Source of the DNA: Flavobacteriales bacterium
GTDB taxonomy: Bacteria > Bacteroidota > Bacteroidia > Flavobacteriales_F > PHOS-HE28
NCBI GenBank assembly: GCA_016788295.1
Contig: JAEUSY010000051.1
Span: forward strand, 1 to 64,000
DNA length: 64,000 nucleotides
Direction: 5' to 3'
In this document: piece after piece, positions 33,252 to 42,474 of the stretch
Position numbering within the stretch: position 1 is the stretch's first letter
Layout: every line of letters begins with the position of its first letter
Notes under the pieces: model-generated
The model's database searches: none
The model's input: only the letters and a program-made list of their open reading frames with translations
What the model was told of the DNA's origin: nothing
Program-made: the position numbers and the translations under genes

Positions 33252-35435
33252 ATGCGCTCATTACTCTTCGCACTGATCCTCCCCTTCTCGTTCGTGACCC
33301 ATGCGCAGCTGCGCGTTCCAGCGACAACGGTAGCAGCCATGGCCGAACTCAAGGGTCTCGCGAAAGCCCATGCTGATGCCGCATCTCTGACGGCTGCGAC
33401 ACAAGGCTATTACCCTACTGCATTGGTAAAGGGGCGATGCATGGTGGGGTTCCTTTGTCTCACGAACGACACGTTCGACCCTGAAGCCACGCAGAATGAG
33501 GCCGTGCGCTTCGGGGCCAGGATCGGCCAAGTGTTGTCCCTGAGGATCGATGCCGCTCAACTGGATGTGCTGTACACGATCCCTGGCCTGACCTACGCCG
33601 AGCTGGCCGGGAAAGTGGCCCCCGACCTTGACAAAGTGCTGCGTGCCACCCGGGTGGATAGCGTACATGCAGGCATCAACCTGCCGCAAGGCTATGCCGG
33701 GAACAACGTGTTGATCGGCATTACGGACTGGGGATTCGACTACACCCACCCGATGTTCTACGATACGGCGCAGACCGCCACACGCATCCGTGCCGCATGG
33801 GACCAGTATCGCCAGGCCGGACCAGCACCCGCAGGATTCAACTACGGTACGGAATTGAGCACCGTGGCGGACCTCATGCAGGCCGGAAGCGACACGGCGA
33901 ACATTTACAGTTACCATACGCACGGCACCCATGTGGCCGGAATAACCGGAGGCAGTGGCGCAGGTACGAACTACCGTGGCATTGCCTTTCAAAGCCAGTT
34001 CCTGTTCACTTCCTTTCTCGTAGATGCCGCCGCAGTGCTGGACGCGTTCGCGTGGATGCGTTCCATTGCCGAACAGGACCAGAAGCGCCTTGTGGTGAAC
34101 ATGAGCTGGGGCCTCTACCATATGGGCACACTGGATGGCACCTCGCTGATCAGCCAGGCCATCGACCAGCTTTCCGACGAAGGTGTGGTGTTCGTTACCT
34201 CTGGAGGCAACAATGGAAGCGTGAACTTCCACATCCGCAAGGACTTCGCAGGCGACACGCTGCGCTCCCGCATCCAATTCTATTCCTACAGCGCCAACCC
34301 GAACATGTGGGGCCAGAGCATCAGCATGTGGGGCCAACCGGGCCAGGCCTTCTCGGCAGGGTTCGATGTGACCAACGCATCCAACCAAGTCTTGCAGACC
34401 ACGCCGTGGTACCACACGGCCACCCAACCGGCCTACCTGGACTCCTTCGTTGTGCAGGGGAACGACACGGTGTTCTTCAACCTAACGGCCGATGCCGCGC
34501 ATCCGCTGAACGGGCGCCCCCACTACCGCCTGCGTGTGAAGAACACGAGCAGCCAGCTCTTTGTGGCGTTGAAAGCGACCGCGCCGAACGGCACCGTGCA
34601 CTTCTGGAACGTAACGGAGCTGACCAACGATGTAGGGAACTGGGGACAGGCCTTTCAGGCACCGGTCTTCGGATGGACCGTGGGCAATGCGCTCTACGGC
34701 ATCGGCGAACCCGCATGTACGGAAAGCGCCATCAGCGTTGCGGCCTATTCCTCCGAGACCTACCTGTCCAATGGCAATGTTAGCGGCGGGGCTATTGCCA
34801 GCTTTTCATCCACCGGACCAACGCTCGATGAGCGCGTGAAACCGGACATCGCGGCACCCGGGGTCAATGTGGCCTCGTCCATCAGTTCGTTCACCGATGC
34901 CTCTTACACGGCGACAACGACAATCAGCTTCCAAGGCCGCACCTATCCGTTCGCTCGCTTCTCGGGAACCAGCATGTCCTCACCGGCCGTGGCGGGGATC
35001 GCGGCCCTGTGTCTCGAGGCCGACCCCGAAATGACACCTGCTGAACTGAAGGCGTTATTGATGTCCACGGCACGGACCGACAACCAGACAGGCACCATCC
35101 CGGTCGGAGGTAGCACACGCTGGGGCAGCGGTAAGGTGAACGCCTATCGGGCCATTCTTGAGGCCCTCGGCGTGGTGGGCGTTACCGGTTACGCGAATGA
35201 ACAGCTGCTCGTATGGCCGGTCCCAACAGATGACCTGGTGCATGTCCGCCTGCCTGATCTCATGCCCCAAGTACATCTCACCATGACGGACATTACCGGT
35301 CGCGTGGTGCGTACCCTGAACTATATGACCACAGAGCAGATCACTGTTCCGATGCAGGACCTTGGACCAGGTGCTTACTTGCTGCGACTGGATTATAACG
35401 GCACCAGCCAGATCGTAAGGGTTGTGCGCCACTAA
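33252..35435 (+). CDS. Secreted S8 (subtilisin-like) serine peptidase with T9SS tail
   Basis: 727 residues. A signal peptide (about 1-18, ending in THAQ) is followed by a propeptide-like region and the catalytic triad: Asp159 in ITDWGFDYTHP, His224 in HTHGTHVAGITGG, and Ser574 in FSGTSMSSPAVAG. The oxyanion Asn is in SGGNNGS. About 350 residues between His and Ser include a beta-rich insert. The last 70 residues end in QIVRVVRH, a T9SS type A sorting domain. It is an active-looking secreted or surface protease. It is divergent from the Wza gene. Confidence 0.92.
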   Translation: MRSLLFALILPFSFVTHAQLRVPATTVAAMAELKGLAKAHADAASLTAATQGYYPTALVKGRCMVGFLCLTNDTFDPEATQNEAVRFGARIGQVLSLRIDAAQLDVLYTIPGLTYAELAGKVAPDLDKVLRATRVDSVHAGINLPQGYAGNNVLIGITDWGFDYTHPMFYDTAQTATRIRAAWDQYRQAGPAPAGFNYGTELSTVADLMQAGSDTANIYSYHTHGTHVAGITGGSGAGTNYRGIAFQSQFLFTSFLVDAAAVLDAFAWMRSIAEQDQKRLVVNMSWGLYHMGTLDGTSLISQAIDQLSDEGVVFVTSGGNNGSVNFHIRKDFAGDTLRSRIQFYSYSANPNMWGQSISMWGQPGQAFSAGFDVTNASNQVLQTTPWYHTATQPAYLDSFVVQGNDTVFFNLTADAAHPLNGRPHYRLRVKNTSSQLFVALKATAPNGTVHFWNVTELTNDVGNWGQAFQAPVFGWTVGNALYGIGEPACTESAISVAAYSSETYLSNGNVSGGAIASFSSTGPTLDERVKPDIAAPGVNVASSISSFTDASYTATTTISFQGRTYPFARFSGTSMSSPAVAGIAALCLEADPEMTPAELKALLMSTARTDNQTGTIPVGGSTRWGSGKVNAYRAILEALGVVGVTGYANEQLLVWPVPTDDLVHVRLPDLMPQVHLTMTDITGRVVRTLNYMTTEQITVPMQDLGPGAYLLRLDYNGTSQIVRVVRH

Positions 35436-35449
35436 GAAGGATGGCCGGA

Positions 35450-35494
35450 AAACAAAACCGCCGCGATTTCTTGCACTGCAAGTATCGCGGCGGT
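35450..35494 (-). terminator. Terminator of tRNA-Glu
   Basis: ACCGCCGCGAT (35457-35467) and ATCGCGGCGGT (35484-35494) pair perfectly over 11 bp with an internal TTGCA/TGCAA mini-stem in the loop. On the minus strand it runs into TTTTGTTTT. It also separates the tRNA from the convergent protease gene. Confidence 0.88.
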
Positions 35495-35501
35495 CGTTCC
35501 G

Positions 35502-35573
35502 TAGCCCGTAGGGGAATCGAACCCCTGTTTCATCCGTGAAAGGGACGCGTCCTAACCCCTAGACGAACGGGCC
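35502..35573 (-). tRNA. tRNA-Glu (UUC anticodon)
   Basis: 72 bases. Read on the minus strand, acceptor GGCCCGT pairs with ACGGGCT, D arm and loop TCGTCTAGGGGTTAGGA, anticodon loop CTTTCAC with anticodon TTC, and the T arm AGGGGTTCGATTCCCCT all fold. The discriminator is A and CCA is not encoded. A promoter box (35614-35621) and a terminator flank it, so it is a single-gene unit. Confidence 0.95.
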
Positions 35574-35613
35574 ATCATGTCAATCCCCCGGAGGGGTCCC
35601 CGTTAAGGGACGG

Positions 35614-35621
35614 CAAATGTA
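35614..35621 (-). promoter_or_regulatory. Promoter -7 box of tRNA-Glu
   Basis: On the minus strand TACATTTG is followed by CCGTCCC. The 15-base string GGGACGGCAAATGTA on the plus strand is nearly the same as at rpmH, rpsT and the zinc-ribbon gene. Confidence 0.72.
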
Positions 35622-35651
35622 AACACTCCTGATCGAACCGTGCAAATGTGA

Positions 35652-36359
35652 TCAACCAATGTCGTCGACATCGGCCTGGAAGCGGAATCCAAGTCGCTTG
35701 CCGGTGCTCAGCTGAATGCCCGCATTGAGCTCATTCATCTCACTCACGGTCACTTGGTTCACTTGGTCGTAGGGCGGTGCAAGGAGATCGAACTCAAGCA
35801 CGTAAAGGATCACTGAATACAGCACTTCCTTGAGTTTGGCCCGGTCGAGTACGCCGCCAGCAAGGTCGTTGTAGAGGAAACCCAGCTGTCGCTTACCCTG
35901 CACGAAGAAGTGACCATCCTTGTTCATGAAAAGGCGGGACACGAGATAGCCCAGGTCACGTTCGCGGTTGAACTTGAACGAGTCGCTGAGGAAATTGTAC
36001 ATGTTCACCACCCCGAAATAGCCGCGCATTTCGTCCTCGGCCAGGTATTCGGTGCGCCAAAGGCTATGCTCCTGATCGAGCCGGAACACGTTGGTGTGCA
36101 TGTGGAAGATGATCACATCACCGGCCACTTTCAGCTCGCACGATGTGCCTCCTCTGTCGGTGAAACCCACGGTGAGCCTGCGGTCGTGGTCCATGACCTG
36201 TTGCTCCAGGTCAATGGCGATCTCCTGCAGGACCTCCTTCAACTGTGCAAATAGAGCGATAGTGCGGTGGTACACGTCCTGCTTCATGCACGACTTGGTG
36301 CGCAAGGTGTCCAGGATCAGGTCCCGCGGACCTTTGGTGGCGTTCGGCTTCTTGCTCAT
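35652..36359 (-). CDS. Conserved hypothetical protein coupled to proS
   Basis: 235 residues from the ATG that overlaps the proS stop (TGATG). No signal peptide or membrane segment is seen. Features include LFAQLKEVLQEIAIDLEQQV (helical), GGTSCELKVAGDVIIFHMHT and GYLVSRLFMNKDGHFFVQGK (beta-rich). I do not recognise a named domain. Tight coupling to prolyl-tRNA synthetase suggests co-expression; any role in translation is speculation. The frame upstream of this ATG lies inside proS and is unlikely to be used. Confidence 0.8.
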   Translation of the reverse strand: MSKKPNATKGPRDLILDTLRTKSCMKQDVYHRTIALFAQLKEVLQEIAIDLEQQVMDHDRRLTVGFTDRGGTSCELKVAGDVIIFHMHTNVFRLDQEHSLWRTEYLAEDEMRGYFGVVNMYNFLSDSFKFNRERDLGYLVSRLFMNKDGHFFVQGKRQLGFLYNDLAGGVLDRAKLKEVLYSVILYVLEFDLLAPPYDQVNQVTVSEMNELNAGIQLSTGKRLGFRFQADVDDIG

Positions 36360-37828
36360 CAGTAGGCACGTGCAAAGATCACCCGGCGTGCACTGGGCTT
36401 CCCGGTCACCATACAAACGCCGGGTGTGGCATCTCCGTTCAATGGGATGCACCGGATCGTTGCTTTGGTCTCGTCCTTCACCTTTTCCTCGGTCTCGGCG
36501 GTGCCGTCCCAGTGGGCCAGAATGAAGCCGCCTTCCTCAATGGCGGCCTTGAACTCATCGTAGGTATCCACCGCACGGGTGCTGGCCTCGCGCATGGCCA
36601 GGGCCTTTTGGTAAAGGTTGTCCTGGATATGGCCGAGCAAGTGCTCCACCTTGTCCGCCAGGTCGGCGACCTGCATCACCTGCTTTTCCATGGTATCGCG
36701 GCGGGCCACTTCAACCGTACCGTTCTCCATATCGCGCGGTCCTATCGCAATGCGCACTGGGCACCCTTTGAACTCGTACTCTGCGAACTTCCATCCCGGC
36801 TTCTTGGTGTCGTCATCATCGAACTTCACCGTGATGCCCTTGGCGCGTAGTTCCTTGATAACGGGTCCGATGTAGTCGCGGATGGCCGACAACTGTTCCT
36901 CGTTGCGGGCAATGGGCACCACTGCGACTTGGATGGGTGCCATTTTCGGCGGAAGCACCAGGCCGTGGTCATCACTATGGGTCATGATAAGGGCGCCCAT
37001 CAGGCGTGTGCTCACCCCCCAACTGGTGGCCCAAACGTGCTCCTGTTTATTCTCTTTGGTGGTGTACAGCACATCGAACGCCTTGGCGAAATTCTGACCA
37101 AGGAAGTGGGAGGTGCCTGCTTGTAGCGCCTTCCCGTCCTGCATCATGGCCTCAATACAATAGGTCTCTTCCGCCCCGGCAAAACGCTCACTGGCGGTCT
37201 TTATGCCTTTGATGACGGGAATGGCCAGCCATTCCTCTGCGAACCTGCGGTACACCTCCAGCATGCGTTCGGTCTCCTCAATGGCCTCTTCGCGGGTGGC
37301 GTGTGCGGTATGGCCCTCCTGCCAAAGGAACTCGGCGGTGCGCAGGAACAGGCGCGTACGCATCTCCCAGCGCACCACGTTGGCCCATTGGTTGATCAGC
37401 AAAGGCAGGTCGCGGTAGCTCTTGATCCAACCCCGGTAGGTGTTCCAGATGATGGTCTCGCTGGTGGGGCGCACAATGAGCTCCTCTTCCAGCTTGGCCT
37501 CGGGATCCACCACCACTCCATGGACCGGATCGCTCTTCAAACGGTAGTGCGTCACCACGGCGCATTCCTTGGCGAAGCCCTCCACATGGCTGGCCTCCTT
37601 GGCCAGGTAGCTCTTGGGGATGAAAAGTGGGAAGTAGGCGTTCACGTGGCCGGTCTCCTTGAACATGCCGTCCAAGGCGTGCTGCATCTTCTCCCAGATC
37701 GCGCAGCCGTGCGGTTTGATCACCATGCAACCGCGCACATCGCTGTGCTCTGCCAGATCGGCCTTGAGCACCAGGTCGTTGTACCATTGTGCATAGTCTT
37801 CGTTGCGCTTGGTCAGCATGTCCGCCAT
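36359..37828 (-). CDS. proS: Prolyl-tRNA synthetase (short archaeal/eukaryotic type)
   Basis: 489 residues. It charges tRNA-Pro with proline. Class II motifs: [20 protein letters not shown] (motif 1 region), [20 protein letters not shown] (motif 2) and [22 protein letters not shown] (motif 3). The anticodon-binding domain begins with [15 protein letters not shown]. There is no INS editing insertion between motifs 2 and 3, and the C-terminal extension ends in RAY, both features of the short class. Divergent from the downstream lipoprotein gene; coupled to the hypothetical gene after it. Confidence 0.95.
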   Translation of the reverse strand: MADMLTKRNEDYAQWYNDLVLKADLAEHSDVRGCMVIKPHGCAIWEKMQHALDGMFKETGHVNAYFPLFIPKSYLAKEASHVEGFAKECAVVTHYRLKSDPVHGVVVDPEAKLEEELIVRPTSETIIWNTYRGWIKSYRDLPLLINQWANVVRWEMRTRLFLRTAEFLWQEGHTAHATREEAIEETERMLEVYRRFAEEWLAIPVIKGIKTASERFAGAEETYCIEAMMQDGKALQAGTSHFLGQNFAKAFDVLYTTKENKQEHVWATSWGVSTRLMGALIMTHSDDHGLVLPPKMAPIQVAVVPIARNEEQLSAIRDYIGPVIKELRAKGITVKFDDDDTKKPGWKFAEYEFKGCPVRIAIGPRDMENGTVEVARRDTMEKQVMQVADLADKVEHLLGHIQDNLYQKALAMREASTRAVDTYDEFKAAIEEGGFILAHWDGTAETEEKVKDETKATIRCIPLNGDATPGVCMVTGKPSARRVIFARAY

Positions 37829-37844
37829 GGCCCTTTTGTGGTAT

Positions 37845-37852
37845 TATTTTTG
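37845..37852 (+). promoter_or_regulatory. Possible promoter -7 box of the lipoprotein-porin pair
   Basis: TATTTTTG matches TAnnTTTG and lies 74 bases before the lipoprotein ATG. No good -33 element was seen, so the call is tentative. Confidence 0.4.
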
Positions 37853-37925
37853 TTCCGGTTCGGAAGGCGACGAAAGTACAAACCATGAGGGGCGCTCAGG
37901 CGTTCTTCAACAAAAGGGAACAGCC

Positions 37926-38933
37926 ATGCGGTCCATCCTCTCAACAACAGTGCTTCTCGCAGTGATCGGTCTGCTGGCAACGGGATGCGGCTCGTTGCAA
38001 CAGACCACTGCGGTCCGGGACGATGTTTATTTCAGCCCGGGCAGCGAGCCGATGGCAGCAGCCACCCCGATTCAGGCGGAAGAGCCCGCAGTTGCGGAAG
38101 CCACAGATGATTACTACTCCGCACAGGAAGCGCCGGCTGTAGGCTCCAGTGGGTTTTATGACATTGCGTACAACGACCCCTATTATTACAACTACGACCG
38201 CTTCGGTTTCGGCCAAAGTCCTTTCATGCAGGGTGGTATGTACATGGGCGGATTCGGCGTGCCGGGCGGCTACGGTGGTTGGAACAGCCGGTACATCGGC
38301 TTCGGAATGAGCTTCGGCATGGGTTGGCCATATCAAAATGGTATGACCGGCCCGCTCGCATGGTACGCCCCTTGGAGCTGGTACGACCCGATGACGAGCA
38401 ATCCTTGGGGATGGAGCTCGGGGATGGGATGGGGATACGGTTTAGGTCATGGGATGGGATGGGGATACGGCATGGGCTATGGTCCGTATTACGGTCCTTG
38501 GGGAGCCTGCATGACCTGCTACTGCCCTGTGGTGGTCGGCGGTGGAGGCAATGTGGTCTATGGCCCACGACCGGGCACCGGAGGCGCCGGCCGAACCGTA
38601 CCGAACGCATCCGGCATGCGCACCCGAGACCCGATCAGCCTGACGCGCACGATGCCGCGCACCTCCAAAGCCTCTGAAGGCGCGCGGCCCACCTTGAGCG
38701 AAGGCCGGCAGCTTTCCGGAACAAGGCCTGCGACCGGTGTCAATGAACGTTCGACCAGCCCACAAGCAAGGCCGGCCCAGAATGACCGAGCAAGGACACC
38801 GAGCACTACTTATGGTCGCCCGGCCACCTCTCCTGGCCGTAGTGGTGGTGCTGAGCGTGGCACCGAAATGCGCTCTTCACCCGGTGGAGGCGGTGGTGTT
38901 GGTCGTCCTTCAGTTCCAGGCCGCCCGCGTTAA
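37926..38933 (+). CDS. Low-complexity Gly/Met/Trp/Tyr-rich lipoprotein
   Basis: 335 residues. The signal peptide ends in a lipobox, LLATGC, so it should be lipid-anchored. Residues about 95-205 are rich in Gly, Met, Trp and Tyr, with near-perfect repeats such as GMGWGYG. Residues about 210-335 are rich in Ser, Arg, Pro and Gly and look disordered. There are two Cys in MTCYCP. It has no recognisable domain. The stop overlaps the start of the porin gene (TAATG). It may be a surface or structural component, but this is a guess. Confidence 0.8.
   Translation: MRSILSTTVLLAVIGLLATGCGSLQQTTAVRDDVYFSPGSEPMAAATPIQAEEPAVAEATDDYYSAQEAPAVGSSGFYDIAYNDPYYYNYDRFGFGQSPFMQGGMYMGGFGVPGGYGGWNSRYIGFGMSFGMGWPYQNGMTGPLAWYAPWSWYDPMTSNPWGWSSGMGWGYGLGHGMGWGYGMGYGPYYGPWGACMTCYCPVVVGGGGNVVYGPRPGTGGAGRTVPNASGMRTRDPISLTRTMPRTSKASEGARPTLSEGRQLSGTRPATGVNERSTSPQARPAQNDRARTPSTTYGRPATSPGRSGGAERGTEMRSSPGGGGGVGRPSVPGRPR
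38425..38472 (+). repeat. Direct repeat within the lipoprotein gene
   Basis: The 18-base string GGGATGGGATGGGGATAC occurs twice, about 31 bases apart, and encodes GMGWGY. Such repeats can change in copy number by replication slippage and here would keep the frame only in multiples of three. Confidence 0.65.
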
Positions 38934-40432
38934 TGAAGGCCTGTGGATCGCACAACCCGTCGAGGTCGTGGACGCTGCTGTTGGCAGCCGTTTTATTCGG
39001 CGCAGTAGCACAAGCGCAGAACGAAGAGGATGCATTGCGCATCAGTAGCTACCAGCTTGGCGGCACTGCGCGCAGCACCGGACTGGCGAACGCGTTCGGT
39101 GCATTGGGGGCTGATGGTGCGGCCATCGGCATCAACCCGGCCGGCATGGGCCTCTACAGGGTCACCGAGCTTTCCATCACCCCATCCTTCGAGGTGAACA
39201 CGGCGAAAAGCACTTACTATGGGAGCGCCGCCACGGATACCCGAACGAACTTCCACATCAACAACTTCACGCTGGCCATTCACAACCCGAGCGAGAAGAA
39301 CGGTCCGTGGCGCAGTAGTACCTACGGCATCGCCTTCGACCGGCAGGCCAGCTACCAATGGGACAGCAGGGCCTTGGGCACGAACATCCCCAGCACGGTG
39401 CTGCAAGGTTTCGTGAATGAAGCCGAGGGTACACGTTCCGCCGATCTCAGCACGGCATTCCCCTTCTCCGCCGGCCTGGCGTGGGACACTTACGCCATCG
39501 ACCCCTTGGACACGGTGGCCAACACCTACATCAGTGCCATCCCCTTCGGAAGCCTGACCACACAGGAACAGACCATCAAGGCGAAGGGAGCCTCGTCCAG
39601 CACATCGTTCTTCTACTCGGGCAGCTACTTGGACAAGGTCTATTTCGGTGCTTCCGTGGGTTTCACCAGCGACCGGTACGAGCGGCTCCGCACCCACACG
39701 GAGACCACATTGGACCAGGGCCTCGATCTGCGTGAACTGAGCTATACCGAGGAACTGAACACCACCGGCACCGGGGTCGACCTGAAGCTCGGCATCATCG
39801 CCCGGCTATCGGACAGGCTCCGGATGGGTGCGGCCTACCACAGCCCCAAGGGCATGGACATGACGGACGCGTACATCTACCGGATGACCACCTATTTCAG
39901 GACACCGGATGCATTGGGCAGGACCATCTACAACGCCGACTCACCCGATGGGCTCTTCACCTACAGGGTGCGCAGCCCTTGGCGCTTGGTATTGAGCGGG
40001 GCGTACGTGGCAGGTCAGAACGGTCTGGTGAGCGTGGACTACACGTACACCGACCCGCGCAAAATGGAATTGCGGGCACAGGATGCCAGTGTATACGACT
40101 TCGCGACCGAGAACATGGCGATCGCATCGAGCTTTCAGCCGGTGCATAGTGTTCGGGTGGGCACCGAATGGCGCCATGGTGCGTGGTACTACCGTGTGGG
40201 ATGGGGCTTCGTGGGAGACCCTTACCGCGACAGCGACCCGCGCCACGGCCAGGCACAACGCACCTATGCCGGAGGCCTTGGCTACCGCACGGACCACATC
40301 GGCATTGACCTCGGCCTGAACATGGTGACCAGCTCGAACAGCTATTACCAGTACGACCCTGAGCTTGTTGAGCCCACCGCGGAACAGCGGAACAGCTTCA
40401 GGACCATGCTGACCGTGAGCCTGCGACCGTAG
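38933..40432 (+). CDS. Outer-membrane beta-barrel, OmpP1/FadL-like
   Basis: 499 residues. A signal peptide (to about residue 29, ending AVAQAQ) is followed by DALRISSYQLGGTARSTGLA NAFGALGADG and INPAGMGLY, the conserved N-terminus of Bacteroidota OmpP1/FadL/TodX-type proteins. Alternating beta strands run to the end, which closes in an aromatic-poor LTVSLRP. It should import hydrophobic compounds across the outer membrane. Coupled by TAATG to the lipoprotein upstream, which may be a partner. Confidence 0.85.
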   Translation: MKACGSHNPSRSWTLLLAAVLFGAVAQAQNEEDALRISSYQLGGTARSTGLANAFGALGADGAAIGINPAGMGLYRVTELSITPSFEVNTAKSTYYGSAATDTRTNFHINNFTLAIHNPSEKNGPWRSSTYGIAFDRQASYQWDSRALGTNIPSTVLQGFVNEAEGTRSADLSTAFPFSAGLAWDTYAIDPLDTVANTYISAIPFGSLTTQEQTIKAKGASSSTSFFYSGSYLDKVYFGASVGFTSDRYERLRTHTETTLDQGLDLRELSYTEELNTTGTGVDLKLGIIARLSDRLRMGAAYHSPKGMDMTDAYIYRMTTYFRTPDALGRTIYNADSPDGLFTYRVRSPWRLVLSGAYVAGQNGLVSVDYTYTDPRKMELRAQDASVYDFATENMAIASSFQPVHSVRVGTEWRHGAWYYRVGWGFVGDPYRDSDPRHGQAQRTYAGGLGYRTDHIGIDLGLNMVTSSNSYYQYDPELVEPTAEQRNSFRTMLTVSLRP

Positions 40433-40454
40433 CCCACAGCACCCAGCCCAACGA

Positions 40455-40482
40455 AAAAGCCCCCGGAGATCCGAGGGCTTTT
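40455..40482. terminator. Bidirectional terminator between the porin and zinc-ribbon genes
   Basis: AAAAGCCCCCGG and CCGAGGGCTTTT form a 12-bp stem with one mismatch and a 4-base loop, with T/A runs on both sides. It lies between convergent genes and would serve both. Confidence 0.85.
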
Positions 40483-40505
40483 CTATTTCGAATGGTCGAT
40501 CGGAC

Positions 40506-41321
40506 TTACTGGGCGCCGCGCACGCGGTCCACCACGTACTCATCCACCAGAATGCGACCGCAGTGCTCGCAGACGATGATCTTCTTGTGGCTGCTGATGT
40601 CCAGTTGACGCTGGGGCGGGATGCTGTTGAAGCAACCACCGCAGCTGCCACGCTCCACAGGCACCACGGACAGGCCGTTGCGCGCATTGCTGCGGATACG
40701 GTGGTAGGCGTTCAGCAAACGCTCTTCGATGTGCTTGGCGGCGGCATCGCTCTGCTTCTGCAGCTCCTTCTCTTCCTTCTCGGTCTCGGCAACGATATCG
40801 TCGAGCTCTTTCTTCTTCACATCAAGGTCCTTGCGACGCTCGTCGTGCTTGGCCTTGCTCTCCTCCACCACGGACTTCTTGGCATCGATCTGGGCCTTGG
40901 CCTCCTTGATGCGCTTCTCGGCCAGCTGGATCTCCAGGTTCTGGAACTCGATCTCCTTGCTCAGGCTGTCGTACTCGCGGTTGTTCCGCACTTTGGCCTG
41001 CTGGCCTTCGTACTTCTTGATCTGGGCCTTGGCATCCTTGATCAGGTTCTGCTTGTCGCTCACCTGTCCTTCGATCTCGGCCAGTTCGTCCTGCAGCTTC
41101 TTCAGGCGGGTCTCCAGACCGGCCACTTCATCCTCCAGGTCCTGCACTTCCAAAGGAAGTTCACCACGCTGAACGCGGATCCGATCGATCTGCGAGTCGA
41201 CGTGCTGGAGGCGGTACAGTTCGACGAGCTTCTCGGCAACCGTGACATCAGCCTTTGATGCGGCACTGCTCTTGGTTGGCTTCACTTCCTTCTCCGGAGC
41301 CTTCACGTCGCTCTTCGCCAT
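40506..41321 (-). CDS. Coiled-coil protein with C-terminal zinc ribbon (CT398-like)
   Basis: 271 residues. A Lys-rich N-terminus is followed by a long Glu/Lys heptad-rich coiled coil (about 35-200). The C-terminus carries SCGGCFNSIPPQ and VCEHCGRILVDE, two CxxC pairs forming a zinc ribbon. This architecture matches a conserved bacterial family, with suggested roles in nucleic-acid binding but no firm function. It starts 3 bases after nif3. A promoter box inside the nif3 3' end may serve it separately. Confidence 0.88.
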   Translation of the reverse strand: MAKSDVKAPEKEVKPTKSSAASKADVTVAEKLVELYRLQHVDSQIDRIRVQRGELPLEVQDLEDEVAGLETRLKKLQDELAEIEGQVSDKQNLIKDAKAQIKKYEGQQAKVRNNREYDSLSKEIEFQNLEIQLAEKRIKEAKAQIDAKKSVVEESKAKHDERRKDLDVKKKELDDIVAETEKEEKELQKQSDAAAKHIEERLLNAYHRIRSNARNGLSVVPVERGSCGGCFNSIPPQRQLDISSHKKIIVCEHCGRILVDEYVVDRVRGAQ

Positions 41322-41324
41322 GGG

Positions 41325-42419
41325 TCAGTAATGGTATATGGGGTCCGTGACCTTTTCCGTCAAACGGACGGCAAATGTAGGGAAAAGTTCCCCTAACCTG
41401 CGCTGGATCAGGTGCATGGTGAACTGCTCGCTGCCATAGTGCCCGATATCGGCCAGCAACAGCCGCCCGTCCGCATCGAAGAACTCGTGGTATTTCACAT
41501 CGCCCGTCAGGTAGGCATCGGCCCCTGCGGCCTTGGCCTTGCCGATGAGGAAAGCCCCTGATCCTCCGCACAATGCGACCCTTTGAACGGGCCTGTCCAG
41601 CAACCGCGTATGGCGCACCACCTTCAGCCCGAACACCTCCTTCAGACGCCCCAGGAAGGCCTGCTCATCCATGGGACCTGGCAGGGTGCCGATCAGCCCC
41701 GAGCCGATGCTTCGGTCTTGGTTGGCCAGGGGCAGCAGGTCGTAGGCCACCTCCTCGTAGGGGTGCGCGGCCCGCATGGCGGCAAGGATGGCGCCTTCCT
41801 GTGGCACGCGGTAAATGAACTCCAGTCGGAACTCGGCCACTTGCTCGCGCACTCCCGCTTCGCCCAAGTGGGGGTTGGTGCCTTGGCCGGGCCGGAAGGT
41901 GCCCATGCCGCCCACCGTGAAACTGCATTCGTCGTAATTGCCCACGTGGCCACCACCGGCCTGGAAGATGGCGTTGCGCACGGCATCGGCATGGTCCATG
42001 GGCACGTACACCACCAGCTTGCGCAGCTGCCCGCCCTTGGGGGCCAGCACCTGCACGTTGGTAAGCCCGAGGCGCGCGGCGATCTCGCCATTGACCCCCG
42101 CCAGCACATTGTCCAGGTTGGTATGGATGGCGTACAACGCGATGTTGTGCCGGATGGCCGCGAGCACGGTACGCTCCACATAGCCCTTGCCAGCCAGGCT
42201 CTTCAGCCCGCGGAAGATGACCGGGTGATGGCTGATGACAAGGCCACAGCCCAGCCGGGCGGCCTCTTCCACCACTTCCTCGGTGCAGTCCAGGCAGACC
42301 AAGGCCGAAACCACCTCGGCATCGGGGTCGCCCACCTGCAGGCCGCTGTTGTCGTAATCCTCCTGCAGGGAACGGGGTGCCCAGGCCTCGAGGGCGGCGG
42401 CGAAGTCCTTGATCTTCAT
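41325..42419 (-). CDS. Nif3-like dinuclear metal-centre protein
   Basis: 364 residues from the ATG at 42417-42419. The Nif3/YqfO fold: LQEDYDNSGLQVGDPDAEV, CTEEVVEEAA, LVISHHPVIFRGLKSL (metal-binding His pair), YAIHTNLDNVLAGVN, and near the C-terminus LTGDVKYHEFFDADGRLL and DIGHYGSEQF with ligands. A middle insert (about 130-230) resembles the PII/CutA-like domain of long members. It forms hexameric toroids in relatives; GTP cyclohydrolase-like activity has been proposed. The frame upstream of this start has no homology. Confidence 0.92.
   Translation of the reverse strand: MKIKDFAAALEAWAPRSLQEDYDNSGLQVGDPDAEVVSALVCLDCTEEVVEEAARLGCGLVISHHPVIFRGLKSLAGKGYVERTVLAAIRHNIALYAIHTNLDNVLAGVNGEIAARLGLTNVQVLAPKGGQLRKLVVYVPMDHADAVRNAIFQAGGGHVGNYDECSFTVGGMGTFRPGQGTNPHLGEAGVREQVAEFRLEFIYRVPQEGAILAAMRAAHPYEEVAYDLLPLANQDRSIGSGLIGTLPGPMDEQAFLGRLKEVFGLKVVRHTRLLDRPVQRVALCGGSGAFLIGKAKAAGADAYLTGDVKYHEFFDADGRLLLADIGHYGSEQFTMHLIQRRLGELFPTFAVRLTEKVTDPIYHY
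41372..41379 (-). promoter_or_regulatory. Promoter -7 box inside nif3, before the zinc-ribbon gene
   Basis: The minus strand reads TACATTTG followed by CCGTCCG, the same extended pattern as rpmH, rpsT and tRNA-Glu. It lies within the last 18 codons of nif3, 51 bases before the downstream start codon. Confidence 0.5.
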
Positions 42420-42474
42420 GGTGGGCTGGCGGTAGCGATTACGCAAAGGAAACCAAGTGCCGGGCAGCTCGGCC

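Noticed and set aside
33261-34427. 388-codon open frame antisense to the S8 peptidase gene
   Set aside because: The plus-strand frame carries the signal peptide, catalytic triad and T9SS tail; the antisense frame shows nothing.
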